DNA from: Verrucomicrobiota bacterium
GTDB taxonomy: Bacteria; Verrucomicrobiota; Kiritimatiellia; CAIQIC01; Lenti-01
NCBI GenBank assembly: GCA_003451935.1
Contig: DMJA01000173.1
Location: 1-8,247 of the forward strand
Direction of reading: 5' to 3'
Length of the DNA: 8,247 nucleotides
Shown here: piece after piece, positions 1 through 6,950 of the stretch
How the letters are laid out: every line of letters begins with the position of its first letter
How positions within the stretch are numbered: the first letter of the stretch is position 1
Made by a program: the position numbers and the translations under genes
Notes under the pieces: model-generated
What the model was told of the DNA's origin: nothing
What the model saw: the letters and a program-made list of their open reading frames with translations, nothing else
Database searches by the model: none

Positions 1-1
1 C

Positions 2-1408
2 TATTATGCGGACGACCAGGAGCCGTGGCGCAACGAGGAGCAGCGCGCGGTGCGCGAGGAGATCGCCGACAGCGACCGCTACTGGATCCACCTGGACGAC
101 CGCCACAACGTGACCGACCGGGACTACCTCATCACCGAGCTGAACTACGTCGGCGACCCCTGGGTGCTGCCCGACTTCTTCGACGACGAATACCAGCAGA
201 ACGTGCAGCCCGAAAACCGCGTGACGCTCTCGCACCGCGGCGACCGCTATACCGCCGGCGTGGGCCTGAACACGCGGCTGAACGATTTCTACGGCAACGT
301 GAACCGCCTGCCCGAAGTGTTCCTCGACGTCAACCGGCAGCAGATCTTCGGCACGCCCTTCTACTATGAGAGCGAGAACACGCTGAGCTACCTCGACCGC
401 GTCTATCCCGACGGTTCCGAAAGCGAGGACTACGACGCCTTCCGCTTCGATTCGCACCACATGGCCTATTGGCCCATGCGCCACTTCGGGTTCCTGAGCC
501 TGATGCCGCGCGCCGGCTACCGCGGGACCTACTACTCCAAGACGCTGGAGCGCGGCGCGGTCACCAACGTCGTGGCCGTCACCAACGATCTCGGCGAAGT
601 CGTCGGCACCACCAATGCCGTCGATGAATTCACCCGCGACGGCGCCGCCGTCTGGCGCAGCCTGCCGGAGATCGGATTGGAGACCTCCTTCAAGGCCTTC
701 GGCGGCCTCTACGAAGGTCCGACCGGCATCGAGGAGGACGAGGACCTGCGGCACATCGCCGAGCCCTATGCCAACTACACCCTGCGCTTCGAGCCCAACG
801 TCCTGCCCGGCGAGCTGTGGCCGTTTGACTCCGTCGACCAGCTCGACGAGCGCCACGACATCACGCTGGGGATGCGCAACTACCTGCAAACCAAGCGCCG
901 CTTCACCCCCCACAATCTCATCTATGCCGATGTCTTCACCACCCTCCGGCTCGAGCCCGCGGACGACCAGGAGACCCTCGGCGACATCGGGTTCAAGACC
1001 GAGTGGCGGCCCTGGTCCTGGTTCCTGTGGGATTTCAACGGCGCCTACGACACCCAGGACAACAGCCTGCGCACCTTCAGCACCCAGGCGCAGGTGGCGG
1101 GCGCGGACCTCTTCACCTTCGGCGTGGACTACCGCTACAAGCGCGATTCCAGCCAGGCCGTCGCCGGCGACCTCACGCTGTTTCCCGAGCAGCGCTGGTC
1201 CGGCCGCCTCTACGCCCGCATGGATATCGAGGAGTCGTCGGTCGAGGAGCATTCCTACTATCTCATCCACAAGACGCAATGCCTGGGGATTGGCCTGGGC
1301 GTCCGCATCCGCCCGGAAGCCGCCACGGACGGCGGCGACGACTATACCATCTGGTTCCGCATCTGGCCGCTGGCCCTCCCGGGCTTCTCCAGCTCGCTCG
1401 GCGGGTGA
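2..1408 (+). CDS. lptD: LPS-assembly protein LptD (OstA), C-terminal part, 5' partial
   Basis: The frame is open from base 2 to TGA 1406-1408, giving 468 residues with no start in the window. The protein resembles the C-terminal beta-barrel of LptD, the outer-membrane protein that places lipopolysaccharide in the outer leaflet together with LptE. Signs are the RLPEV block (about residues 103-107), the 'R-F-D-x-H-H...YWPM' stretch and the PRAGYRGTYYS motif (about 168-178), which match the LptD family pattern of a Pro/Arg/Gly/Tyr-rich strand. The rest is alternating polar and aromatic beta-strand sequence, ending in YTIWFRIWPLALPGF, as expected of a terminal barrel strand. The N-terminal OstA/periplasmic domain and signal peptide lie upstream of the window. 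The next gene starts 9 nt after the stop, so they are probably cotranscribed. The family call rests on motif memory, without a database search. Confidence 0.8.
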   Translation, partial: YYADDQEPWRNEEQRAVREEIADSDRYWIHLDDRHNVTDRDYLITELNYVGDPWVLPDFFDDEYQQNVQPENRVTLSHRGDRYTAGVGLNTRLNDFYGNVNRLPEVFLDVNRQQIFGTPFYYESENTLSYLDRVYPDGSESEDYDAFRFDSHHMAYWPMRHFGFLSLMPRAGYRGTYYSKTLERGAVTNVVAVTNDLGEVVGTTNAVDEFTRDGAAVWRSLPEIGLETSFKAFGGLYEGPTGIEEDEDLRHIAEPYANYTLRFEPNVLPGELWPFDSVDQLDERHDITLGMRNYLQTKRRFTPHNLIYADVFTTLRLEPADDQETLGDIGFKTEWRPWSWFLWDFNGAYDTQDNSLRTFSTQAQVAGADLFTFGVDYRYKRDSSQAVAGDLTLFPEQRWSGRLYARMDIEESSVEEHSYYLIHKTQCLGIGLGVRIRPEAATDGGDDYTIWFRIWPLALPGFSSSLGG

Positions 1409-1417
1409 GGCGCGCCT

Positions 1418-2356
1418 ATGGAGGGCTTGCATCTAGTCACGGGCGGCGCCGGTTTCATCGGATCCAACCTCGTCCGCCGCTTGGCGGGGCAGGGGGCGCA
1501 GGTCCGCGTATTCGATGACCTTTCCTCCGGCCATCTGGAGAACCTCGCCGGGCTGGAGAAATCCGTGGAGTTCGTGCGCGGCGATTTGCGCGATGCCGCC
1601 GCGGTGCGCGCCGCGATGCGCGGCGTCCGCCATGTCTTCCATGTCGGGGCGCTCGCCTCGGTGCAGGCCTCGGTGGACGACCCGGCCACGACGCACGAGG
1701 TCAACCTCACCGGCACCCTGAACGTCCTGCTTGCCGCGCGAGAGGCGCGCGTTTCGCGCGTCGTCTTCTCCTCCTCCGCCTCCGTCTATGGCGACTCCCC
1801 CGAGATGCCCAAGCGCGAGGACATGCGGCCCGCGCCGCTCTCCGGCTACGCGCTTTCCAAGCTCGCCGGCGAACACTACGGCCGCATCTTCCATGGCCTC
1901 TACGGACTGGAATTCTTCGCCCTGCGCTACTTCAACGTCTTTGGTCCGCGGCAGGATCCCGCGTCGCACTATGCCGCCGTGATCCCCCTGTTCCTGCGCG
2001 CCTACGCCGCCGGCCGCCAACCGACCATCTACGGCGACGGCGGCCAGACCCGCGACTTCACCTACGTCGAGGACATCGTCTCCGCGAACCTCTGCTGCCT
2101 GTCCGCGCCTGCGGGCGCCGCGGGCGGCGTCTATAACGTCGCCTATGGCGACCGCGTCTCCGTCAACGACCTCGCCAAGCAAATCGCCGCCCTTGCCGGG
2201 CAGCCCTTCGCGCCGACCTATGTCCCCCCGCGCCCCGGCGACATCCGCGAATCGCAGGCCGATTCCGCGCTCGCCCGCCGCGTGCTCGGCTGGAAGCCCG
2301 CGCACACCTTCGCCGGCGGGCTCGCCGCCACGTTTGATTGGTTCAAGAATCTCTGA
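1418..2356 (+). CDS. NAD-dependent epimerase/dehydratase (extended SDR, UDP-glucose 4-epimerase-like)
   Basis: This is a 312-residue extended short-chain dehydrogenase/reductase acting on nucleotide sugars in the cytoplasm. The NAD-binding Rossmann motif TGGAGFIG is at residues 8-15, with acidic residues after strand 2 at D33/D34. The catalytic set is the SSSASVYG segment (118-125) and Y144-x-x-x-K148 in GYALSK. YFNVFGPRQD (171-180), TRDFTYVEDI (211-220) and RPGDIRES (272-279) are typical of the GalE/WbpP-like group. The length matches this family. ATG 1418 is chosen because the nucleotide fold begins at once after it; GAGG at 1407-1410 is a suitable ribosome binding site with 7 nt spacing. 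It follows lptD by 9 nt, which suggests a role in making sugars for LPS or another surface glycan. The substrate (UDP-Glc, UDP-GlcNAc, UDP-GlcA or other) cannot be settled from sequence reading alone. Confidence 0.88.
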   Translation: MEGLHLVTGGAGFIGSNLVRRLAGQGAQVRVFDDLSSGHLENLAGLEKSVEFVRGDLRDAAAVRAAMRGVRHVFHVGALASVQASVDDPATTHEVNLTGTLNVLLAAREARVSRVVFSSSASVYGDSPEMPKREDMRPAPLSGYALSKLAGEHYGRIFHGLYGLEFFALRYFNVFGPRQDPASHYAAVIPLFLRAYAAGRQPTIYGDGGQTRDFTYVEDIVSANLCCLSAPAGAAGGVYNVAYGDRVSVNDLAKQIAALAGQPFAPTYVPPRPGDIRESQADSALARRVLGWKPAHTFAGGLAATFDWFKNL

Positions 2357-2381
2357 GCGCGCGGCGATATGCTTTTGATTC

Positions 2382-2387
2382 AGGAGG
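2382..2387 (+). promoter_or_regulatory. Strong ribosome binding site deciding the start of the peroxidase gene
   Basis: A perfect AGGAGG lies 7 nt before ATG 2395. An in-frame ATG at 2338 lies inside the epimerase gene and has no such site. The sequence therefore favours 2395, which also places a signal peptide exactly at the N-terminus. Confidence 0.85.
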
Positions 2388-2394
2388 CACCGGA

Positions 2395-2967
2395 ATGAAA
2401 CGATGGTGGACGATGGGAATGGCGATGCTGGCGCTGGGCCTGTGCGCGACGGCGCAAACGGAGGAACCGATGAAGAGCGTCTATGATTTCACGATGAAGG
2501 ACATCGACGGCAAGGATGTGAGCCTGGCGGATTTCAAAGGCAAGGTGCTGCTGGTCGTCAACGTGGCCAGCAAATGCGGATTCACCGGACAGTACGCCGG
2601 GTTGGAGAAGCTGTACCAGACCTATAAGGACCGCGGACTGGTCGTGCTGGGGTTTCCCGCCAACAACTTCATGGGGCAGGAGCCGGGCACGGAAGCCGAG
2701 ATCAAGAGCTTTTGCACGCTGACCTACGGCGTGACCTTCCCGATGTTCGCCAAGATCTCCGTCAAGGGCAAGACCATCCACCCGCTCTACGCCTTTCTGA
2801 CCGACAAGGCGCTCCATCCGGAATCCGGCGGAGCGATTTCGTGGAACTTCAACAAGTTCCTCGTCGGCCGCGACGGCGCGATTCTCGCTCACTACGGCAG
2901 CCGCACCGCGCCGGAAGATCCGGAACTCGTCGCGGCGGTCGAGCAGGCGCTCAAAACGGCGGATTGA
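2395..2967 (+). CDS. Secreted thiol-type glutathione peroxidase family protein
   Basis: This is a 190-residue thioredoxin-fold peroxidase that reduces hydrogen peroxide or lipid hydroperoxides. Residues 1-20 form a Sec-type signal peptide: KRWW, then a hydrophobic core, then an A-T-A site before Q21. This places the enzyme in the periplasm. The peroxidatic cysteine is C61 in VNVASKCGFT, Q95 is in NNFMGQEPG, and W150/N151 are in SWNFNKF; together these form the GPx Cys-Gln-Trp/Asn active site. C107 in SFCTLTYGVTFP occupies the place of the resolving cysteine of thioredoxin-dependent GPx enzymes, while the extra Cys of the plant FPCNQF motif is Ala here (A89). The family rule therefore points to a thioredoxin-like reductant, not glutathione. 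It starts 38 nt after the epimerase stop and may be read through from there or from its own unseen promoter. The physiological substrate is not determinable here. Confidence 0.92.
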   Translation: MKRWWTMGMAMLALGLCATAQTEEPMKSVYDFTMKDIDGKDVSLADFKGKVLLVVNVASKCGFTGQYAGLEKLYQTYKDRGLVVLGFPANNFMGQEPGTEAEIKSFCTLTYGVTFPMFAKISVKGKTIHPLYAFLTDKALHPESGGAISWNFNKFLVGRDGAILAHYGSRTAPEDPELVAAVEQALKTAD

Positions 2968-2993
2968 GCCGCGGGTCAAACTGGGGGGAGGGG

Positions 2994-3010
2994 GTAGGGT
3001 TAGACCCTAC
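2994..3010. terminator. Perfect 7-bp inverted repeat after the peroxidase gene, possible terminator or protein site
   Basis: GTAGGGT (2994-3000), a TAG loop and ACCCTAC (3004-3010) form a perfect hairpin starting 26 nt after the peroxidase stop. There is no T-tract directly after it; the nearest T-run is 3036-3041. It is thus not a classic intrinsic terminator and could instead be an operator or a factor-dependent stop site. Position between two transcription units is the main support. Confidence 0.3.
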
Positions 3011-3014
3011 GGCT

Positions 3015-3044
3015 CTGCCAAAGCGGATGGCTTATGTTTTTAAT
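3015..3044 (+). promoter_or_regulatory. Candidate sigma70-type promoter for the two-gene signalling unit
   Basis: CTGCCA (3015-3020, four of six matches to TTGACA) and TTTAAT (3039-3044, five of six to TATAAT) are 18 nt apart. They lie at the edge of a markedly AT-rich patch (about 3031-3058) in otherwise GC-rich DNA, upstream of the hybrid kinase. Sigma factor preferences in this organism are unknown, so this is only a candidate. Confidence 0.25.
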
Positions 3045-3066
3045 GAAAAGAGATAAAGCGAAGTGC

Positions 3067-3087
3067 GCCATGCTGTAGCCGCATGGC
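3067..3087. repeat. Perfect 7-bp inverted repeat at the 5' end of the hybrid kinase frame
   Basis: GCCATGC (3067-3073), a 7-nt loop TGTAGCC and GCATGGC (3081-3087) form a perfect hairpin. The in-frame ATG at 3083 lies inside its right arm and has no ribosome binding site before it, which argues for the later ATG 3110 as the true start. The hairpin would sit in the leader of the kinase mRNA, or act as an operator in DNA. Confidence 0.45.
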
Positions 3088-3109
3088 CCGATTCCGGCGG
3101 CGGAGAAAG

Positions 3110-5488
3110 ATGTCCAAGATGAAGAACCTGCGAGGCAATGCCGGCCCGGCCGCGGATCGGCAAGTGGCGTCGGCGCACAAGCGCCCCCCGGCCGAAACGC
3201 TTGGCGAGGTTCGGGGGGAAGAGGTGTTGCTGAAGGCGGGGGCCTTGCAGGCGGCGATTTTCAACAGCGCCAACTTCTCGAGCATCGCCACGGACGCGAA
3301 GGGGGTCATCCAGATCTTCAACGTCGGCGCGGAGCGCATGCTGGGCTATGCGGCGGCGGACGTGCTGAACAAAATCACGCCGGCCGACATCTCCGACCCG
3401 CAGGAAGTGGTCGCGCGGGCCAACGCCTTGAGCCTGGAGCTGGCGACGCCGATCACGCCGGGCTTCGAGGCCTTGGTGTTCAAGGCCTCGCGCGGGATCG
3501 AGGACATCTACGAGCTGACCTACATCCGCAAGGACGGCAGCCGCTTCCCGGCGGTCGTGTCGGTGACGGCGCTGCGCGACGCGCAGAACGCCATCATCGG
3601 ATACTTGCTGATCGGCACGGACAACACCGCGCGCAAGCAGGTCGAAGCCGAGCAGAAACGGCTCGATCAGCGCCTGCGCGACCAGCAGTTCTACACGCGC
3701 TCGCTCATCGAATCCAACAGCGACGCGATCATCACCACCGATCCGGCCGGCATCATCACGGACGTCAACAAGCAGATGGAGGTGCTCACCGGCTGCACGC
3801 GCGACGAATTGATCGGCGCGCCGTTCAAGAGCTACTTCACCGATCCGGAGCGGGCCGAAGCGGCCATCAAGCGGGCGCTGAGCGAAAAAAAGGTCACCGA
3901 CTTCGAGCTCACCGCGCGCGCCCGGGATGGCAAGGAGACGGTGGTCTCCTACAACGTGACCCCCCTCTACGACCGGGACCGGAGGTTGCAGGGGGTGTTC
4001 GCCGCGGCGCGCGACGTCACGGAGCGCAAACGCCTGGATCAGGTGCTGCAGGAAAAGAACGTCGAACTGGAGAAAGCCCGGAAGGCCGCGGAAATCGCGA
4101 ACCGGGCCAAAAGCGCGTTCCTGGCCAACATGTCGCACGAGATCCGCACGCCGATGAACGCCATCCTGGGGTTTTCGCAGTTGCTGATGCGCGACGCCGA
4201 AACGACGCCGGTGCAGATGAAGCACCTGCAGACCATCAACCGCAGTGGGGAACGGCTGCTGGCGCTCATCAACGACATCCTGGAGATCTCCAAGATCGAG
4301 GCGGGCCGTTCGTCCCTGAACCTGGCGCCTTTCGACTTGGACGGCATGCTGACGGAGATCGAGACGATGTTCCGGATCCGCACGGACGAGAAGGGTCTCG
4401 CCTTCCTCGTGGAACGGGTGGGCGAGCTGCCCGGTTGCGTCGTGGGGGACGAGAACAAGCTGCTCCAAGTCTTCATCAATCTGATTGGCAACGCCGTCAA
4501 GTTCACCCAAACGGGGGGCATTTCCGTCCGGGTCGGCATCCACGGCCGGTCCGGGACGACCTTGCGGCTGGCGGTGGAGGTGGAAGACACGGGCGTGGGG
4601 ATCGCCGCCGGGGAAATCGGCAAGCTGTTTCAGCCATTCGAACAGGCCGAGAGCGGCAAGAAGATGCAAACCGGAACCGGGCTTGGCCTGGCCATCAGCC
4701 GGGAATTCGTGCCGTTGATGGGCGGCGAGATCAACGTCCGCAGCCAGCCGGGCAAGGGCAGCATCTTCCGGTTCGAGATCAACGTCGAGGAAGGCCGGGA
4801 AGGCGCGCTGGCGGCCAAAGCGGAAACGCGCCGGGTGGCGGGGCTCCCCCCCGGCCACAAGATCTTCCGCGTATTGATCGCCGACGACAAGGACGACAAC
4901 CGCTTGTTGCTTTCCAAGATGCTGGAAAGGATCGGCTTCGAGGTCCGGGCCGTCGTCAACGGCGAAGAAGCGGTCCGGGAATTCGAGCAATGGCGGCCGC
5001 ACCTGATTCTCATGGATATGCGCATGCCCGTCCTGAATGGCTACGAGGCCATCCAGCGCATCCGGTCCGGCGCCGGCGGGAACCAGGTCAAAATCGTCAG
5101 CGTGACGGCCAGCGCCTTCGACGAGGACCGCAAGACCGCCTTGGAAATCGGCGCGGATGACTTCCTCGGCAAGCCCTTCCGCGAGGAAGTCCTGCTGGAG
5201 AAAATCAAAGAGCTGCTGGCGCTCGAATACGTGTACGCCGACGAGCCCGCGGCGCTCCCGCCGACAAAGGAGTCCGCCGGCGAATGGCTGCAATGGAAAG
5301 CGAAAGCGGCGGCTTTGCCGGAAGCGCTCGTCCGCCAGTTGCGCGAGGCCACGCGGGCCGCGGACCTGGACCGGATCCTGGAAATCATCCGCCAGCTGGA
5401 GCCGCAGGACGCCCGCGTGGCCGCGAAGATGCGGACGCTCGCCGACAATTTCGATTATCAGAAGTTGCTTGAAATGACCGCCAGATAG
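3110..5488 (+). CDS. Cytoplasmic hybrid sensor histidine kinase, PAS-PAS-HisKA-HATPase-REC
   Basis: This 792-residue sensor kinase autophosphorylates and passes the phosphate to its own receiver. There is no signal peptide or membrane helix, so it should sense a cytoplasmic or diffusible cue. Numbering is from ATG 3110: PAS 1 about 45-172; PAS 2 about 192-308; helical linker; HisKA with phospho-acceptor H343 in MSHEIRTPMN; N-box N457/N461 in FINLIGNAVKFT; G1 DTGVGI 493-498; G2 GTGLGL 522-527; receiver about 586-702 with D592/D593, phospho-accepting D636, T666 and K688. A helical tail (about 725-792, ending DNFDYQKLLEM) follows; it lacks an HPt-type histidine. ATG 3110 has GGAG at 3102-3105; ATG 3083 would add nine Arg-rich residues but has no such site and lies in a hairpin. 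The next gene starts 14 nt later, so they form an operon. All catalytic residues are intact. The ligand is unknown. Confidence 0.93.
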   Translation: MSKMKNLRGNAGPAADRQVASAHKRPPAETLGEVRGEEVLLKAGALQAAIFNSANFSSIATDAKGVIQIFNVGAERMLGYAAADVLNKITPADISDPQEVVARANALSLELATPITPGFEALVFKASRGIEDIYELTYIRKDGSRFPAVVSVTALRDAQNAIIGYLLIGTDNTARKQVEAEQKRLDQRLRDQQFYTRSLIESNSDAIITTDPAGIITDVNKQMEVLTGCTRDELIGAPFKSYFTDPERAEAAIKRALSEKKVTDFELTARARDGKETVVSYNVTPLYDRDRRLQGVFAAARDVTERKRLDQVLQEKNVELEKARKAAEIANRAKSAFLANMSHEIRTPMNAILGFSQLLMRDAETTPVQMKHLQTINRSGERLLALINDILEISKIEAGRSSLNLAPFDLDGMLTEIETMFRIRTDEKGLAFLVERVGELPGCVVGDENKLLQVFINLIGNAVKFTQTGGISVRVGIHGRSGTTLRLAVEVEDTGVGIAAGEIGKLFQPFEQAESGKKMQTGTGLGLAISREFVPLMGGEINVRSQPGKGSIFRFEINVEEGREGALAAKAETRRVAGLPPGHKIFRVLIADDKDDNRLLLSKMLERIGFEVRAVVNGEEAVREFEQWRPHLILMDMRMPVLNGYEAIQRIRSGAGGNQVKIVSVTASAFDEDRKTALEIGADDFLGKPFREEVLLEKIKELLALEYVYADEPAALPPTKESAGEWLQWKAKAAALPEALVRQLREATRAADLDRILEIIRQLEPQDARVAAKMRTLADNFDYQKLLEMTAR

Positions 5489-5502
5489 GAAGGAACCGCA
5501 AA

Positions 5503-6687
5503 ATGCAACCGAACCCGCCTGCCGTGCCGCCGGCCATGCCGGACATCCTGGTGGTGGACGATACGCCCGCCAATCTCCGATTGCTGGCGGAGATGCTGAA
5601 GGAAAGCGGGTACCGGGTTCGGCCGGTCCCGAGCGGGAAGCTGGCGATCGAGGCGGCCCGGCAGGAGCAGCCGGACCTGATCCTGCTGGACGTCAAGATG
5701 CCGGAGATGAACGGCTATGAGGTGTGCGAACGGCTCAAGTCGGACGAGGCCTTGAAGGAAATCCCCGTTCTTTTCATCAGCGCCATGGACGAGACCCTCG
5801 ACAAGATCAAGGCCTTTGCCGTGGGCGGAGTGGACTACGTGACGAAGCCCTTCCAGTTCGAGGAAGTGGAGGCCCGGGTGCGAACGCATTTGAAGCTGCG
5901 CCAGCTTCAGGTCGAACTGGAGAGCCGGAACCGGCAGCTGCAGGAGAACTACGATCAGCTCCGGAAGCTGGAGCGTTTGCGGGATGATCTGACCCACATG
6001 ATCGTCCACGACATGCGCTCGCCCTTGACGGGGATCGCGGGGTATCTGGAACTGCTGGAATTGCATGTCGCAAAAAAGCTGGACAGCGAAGAGCTGAAGT
6101 TTCTGCAAGCTGCCCGAAGCAGCGGATCGGTTCTCGTGGACATGGTGAACTCCCTGCTGGACATCAGCCGCATGGAACAGGGGAAGATGCCGCTTGCCGT
6201 GACAGAATCAGACCTGGACGTCCTGATCCAGAACGCCCTTCTTTCCATCGGTTCCCCGGCCAACGCGGCGGCGCTGGTTCACCTGAAGCCACCCCAGCCG
6301 GTCCGGGCCGCCTGCGACGCGAACCTGGTGACGCGCGTCATTGCCAACCTCGCGGGCAACGCCCTGAAATTCACGCCCAAAGAGGGCCGGATCACGGTCG
6401 CCGCGGAACAGACGGGCGCGGGGGCCAAGATCCGCGTCGCCGACACGGGGAGCGGCATTCCCCGGGAATTCCACGCCAAGATTTTCGAGAAATTCTGGCA
6501 AGTGGAAGCCCGGCAAGACGGGAAAAAGTATTCGACCGGCCTGGGCCTGACGTTTTGCAAGCTGGCCATCGAGGCGCACGGGGGCGAGATCGGCGTGGAA
6601 AGCGAAGTCGGCAAAGGCAGCACCTTTTGGTTCACGCTGCCCGCGCAACCGGCCCCCGCGCGGGAAGCGCCGGGCGCGGCCGGGTAG
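5503..6687 (+). CDS. Receiver-first histidine kinase, REC-HisKA-HATPase
   Basis: This is a 394-residue soluble kinase whose sensing module is a receiver domain. The receiver (about 13-128) has acidic pair D19/D20, phospho-accepting D63 in LLDVKMPEMNGYE, S93 at the Thr/Ser switch position and K115 in DYVTKPF. A coiled coil (about 130-163, rich in L, Q, E and R) leads to HisKA with H169 in IVHDMRSPL. The ATPase domain has N-box N282/N286 in IANLAGNALKFT, G1 DTGSGIP 314-320, an F-box FEKFWQVE and G2 STGLGL 344-349. A Pro/Ala-rich tail ends the protein. GGAAGGA at 5488-5494 overlaps the last base of the upstream stop and stands 8 nt before ATG 5503, giving tight coupling to the hybrid kinase. In this family phosphorylation of the receiver controls the attached kinase, so the protein probably acts downstream of, or alongside, its neighbour. 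No DNA-binding domain is present. Confidence 0.92.
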   Translation: MQPNPPAVPPAMPDILVVDDTPANLRLLAEMLKESGYRVRPVPSGKLAIEAARQEQPDLILLDVKMPEMNGYEVCERLKSDEALKEIPVLFISAMDETLDKIKAFAVGGVDYVTKPFQFEEVEARVRTHLKLRQLQVELESRNRQLQENYDQLRKLERLRDDLTHMIVHDMRSPLTGIAGYLELLELHVAKKLDSEELKFLQAARSSGSVLVDMVNSLLDISRMEQGKMPLAVTESDLDVLIQNALLSIGSPANAAALVHLKPPQPVRAACDANLVTRVIANLAGNALKFTPKEGRITVAAEQTGAGAKIRVADTGSGIPREFHAKIFEKFWQVEARQDGKKYSTGLGLTFCKLAIEAHGGEIGVESEVGKGSTFWFTLPAQPAPAREAPGAAG

Positions 6688-6715
6688 GGTTTCACCCCAA
6701 GGCCAAGGGGCCGCC

Positions 6716-6754
6716 GGTCGCGTATCCTCCTAACGGATAGAGAGAGGAGCGACC
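6716..6754 (+). promoter_or_regulatory. RBS-sequestering hairpin in the leader of the lmo0937-family gene
   Basis: GGTCGC (6716-6721) pairs with GCGACC (6749-6754). After a three-base bulge, TCCTC (6725-6729) pairs with GAGGA (6744-6748). The result is eleven base pairs around a 14-nt loop. The Shine-Dalgarno AGGAG (6745-6749) is wholly inside the right arm, and ATG 6756 follows one base after the stem. Such a structure would hold translation low until melted or bound; whether it is used as a switch is inference. Confidence 0.5.
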
Positions 6755-6755
6755 T

Positions 6756-6902
6756 ATGCTGTGGACAATTGCCGTGGTTCTGATGGTGTTGTGGGCGCTG
6801 GGATTGGTGAGCAGCTACACGATGGGTGGATTCATCCATTTCCTGCTGGTGGTCGCCGTTATCGTGGTGTTGCTCCAAATCATCCAGGGCCGCCGCCGAT
6901 AA
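6756..6902 (+). CDS. lmo0937-family small membrane protein
   Basis: This is a 48-residue protein that starts MLWTIAVVLMVLWALGLVSS, has the short turn YTMGGFIH and then a second hydrophobic helix (about 28-43). It ends in the basic tail QGRRR. This is the pattern of the lmo0937 family (DUF5670), tiny two-helix inner-membrane proteins of unknown biochemical role that are common in diverse bacteria. The start is fixed by AGGAG at 6745-6749, 6 nt upstream, and the stop is TAA 6900-6902. It is the first gene of the right-hand cluster, 68 nt after the receiver-first kinase and 48 nt before the next small membrane protein. Its ribosome binding site lies in a hairpin, so translational control is possible. 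The family call rests on the characteristic N-terminus and the length. Confidence 0.85.
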   Translation: MLWTIAVVLMVLWALGLVSSYTMGGFIHFLLVVAVIVVLLQIIQGRRR

Positions 6903-6950
6903 AATAAACTGAAACGCCGCCGCATGCAGGCGGAGAAAAAGAGGTTCAAG

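Noticed and set aside
1433..2305. Minus-strand frame of 290 codons opposite the epimerase
   Set aside because: The + strand encodes a complete SDR enzyme with its catalytic residues; the antisense product has no family features.
3017..3041. GCCA...TGGC followed by TTATGTTTTT as an intrinsic terminator
   Set aside because: A 4-bp stem is too weak and the T-run is interrupted and begins late; it overlaps the better-supported promoter candidate.
3043..3078. Eleven-codon open frame (MKRDKAKCAML) before the hybrid kinase, stopping in a hairpin loop
   Set aside because: A leader peptide is conceivable, but there is no ribosome binding site before ATG 3043 and no run of regulatory codons, so it is probably chance.
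3083..3109. ATG 3083 as start of the hybrid kinase
   Set aside because: No Shine-Dalgarno precedes it and it lies within an inverted-repeat arm; ATG 3110 has GGAG just upstream. It is kept as an alternative only.
3032..5293. Long open frame of 753 codons on the minus strand opposite the hybrid kinase
   Set aside because: It is the antisense shadow of a GC-rich gene whose + strand shows every kinase and receiver motif. The minus translation has no recognisable domain and is dominated by R, G, D, H and Q.
6917..6933. CCGCC...GGCGG hairpin before the 72-aa membrane protein gene
   Set aside because: The stem is only 5 bp and there is no T-tract. Such pairs are common by chance at this GC content, and it does not cover the ribosome binding site at 6940-6944.
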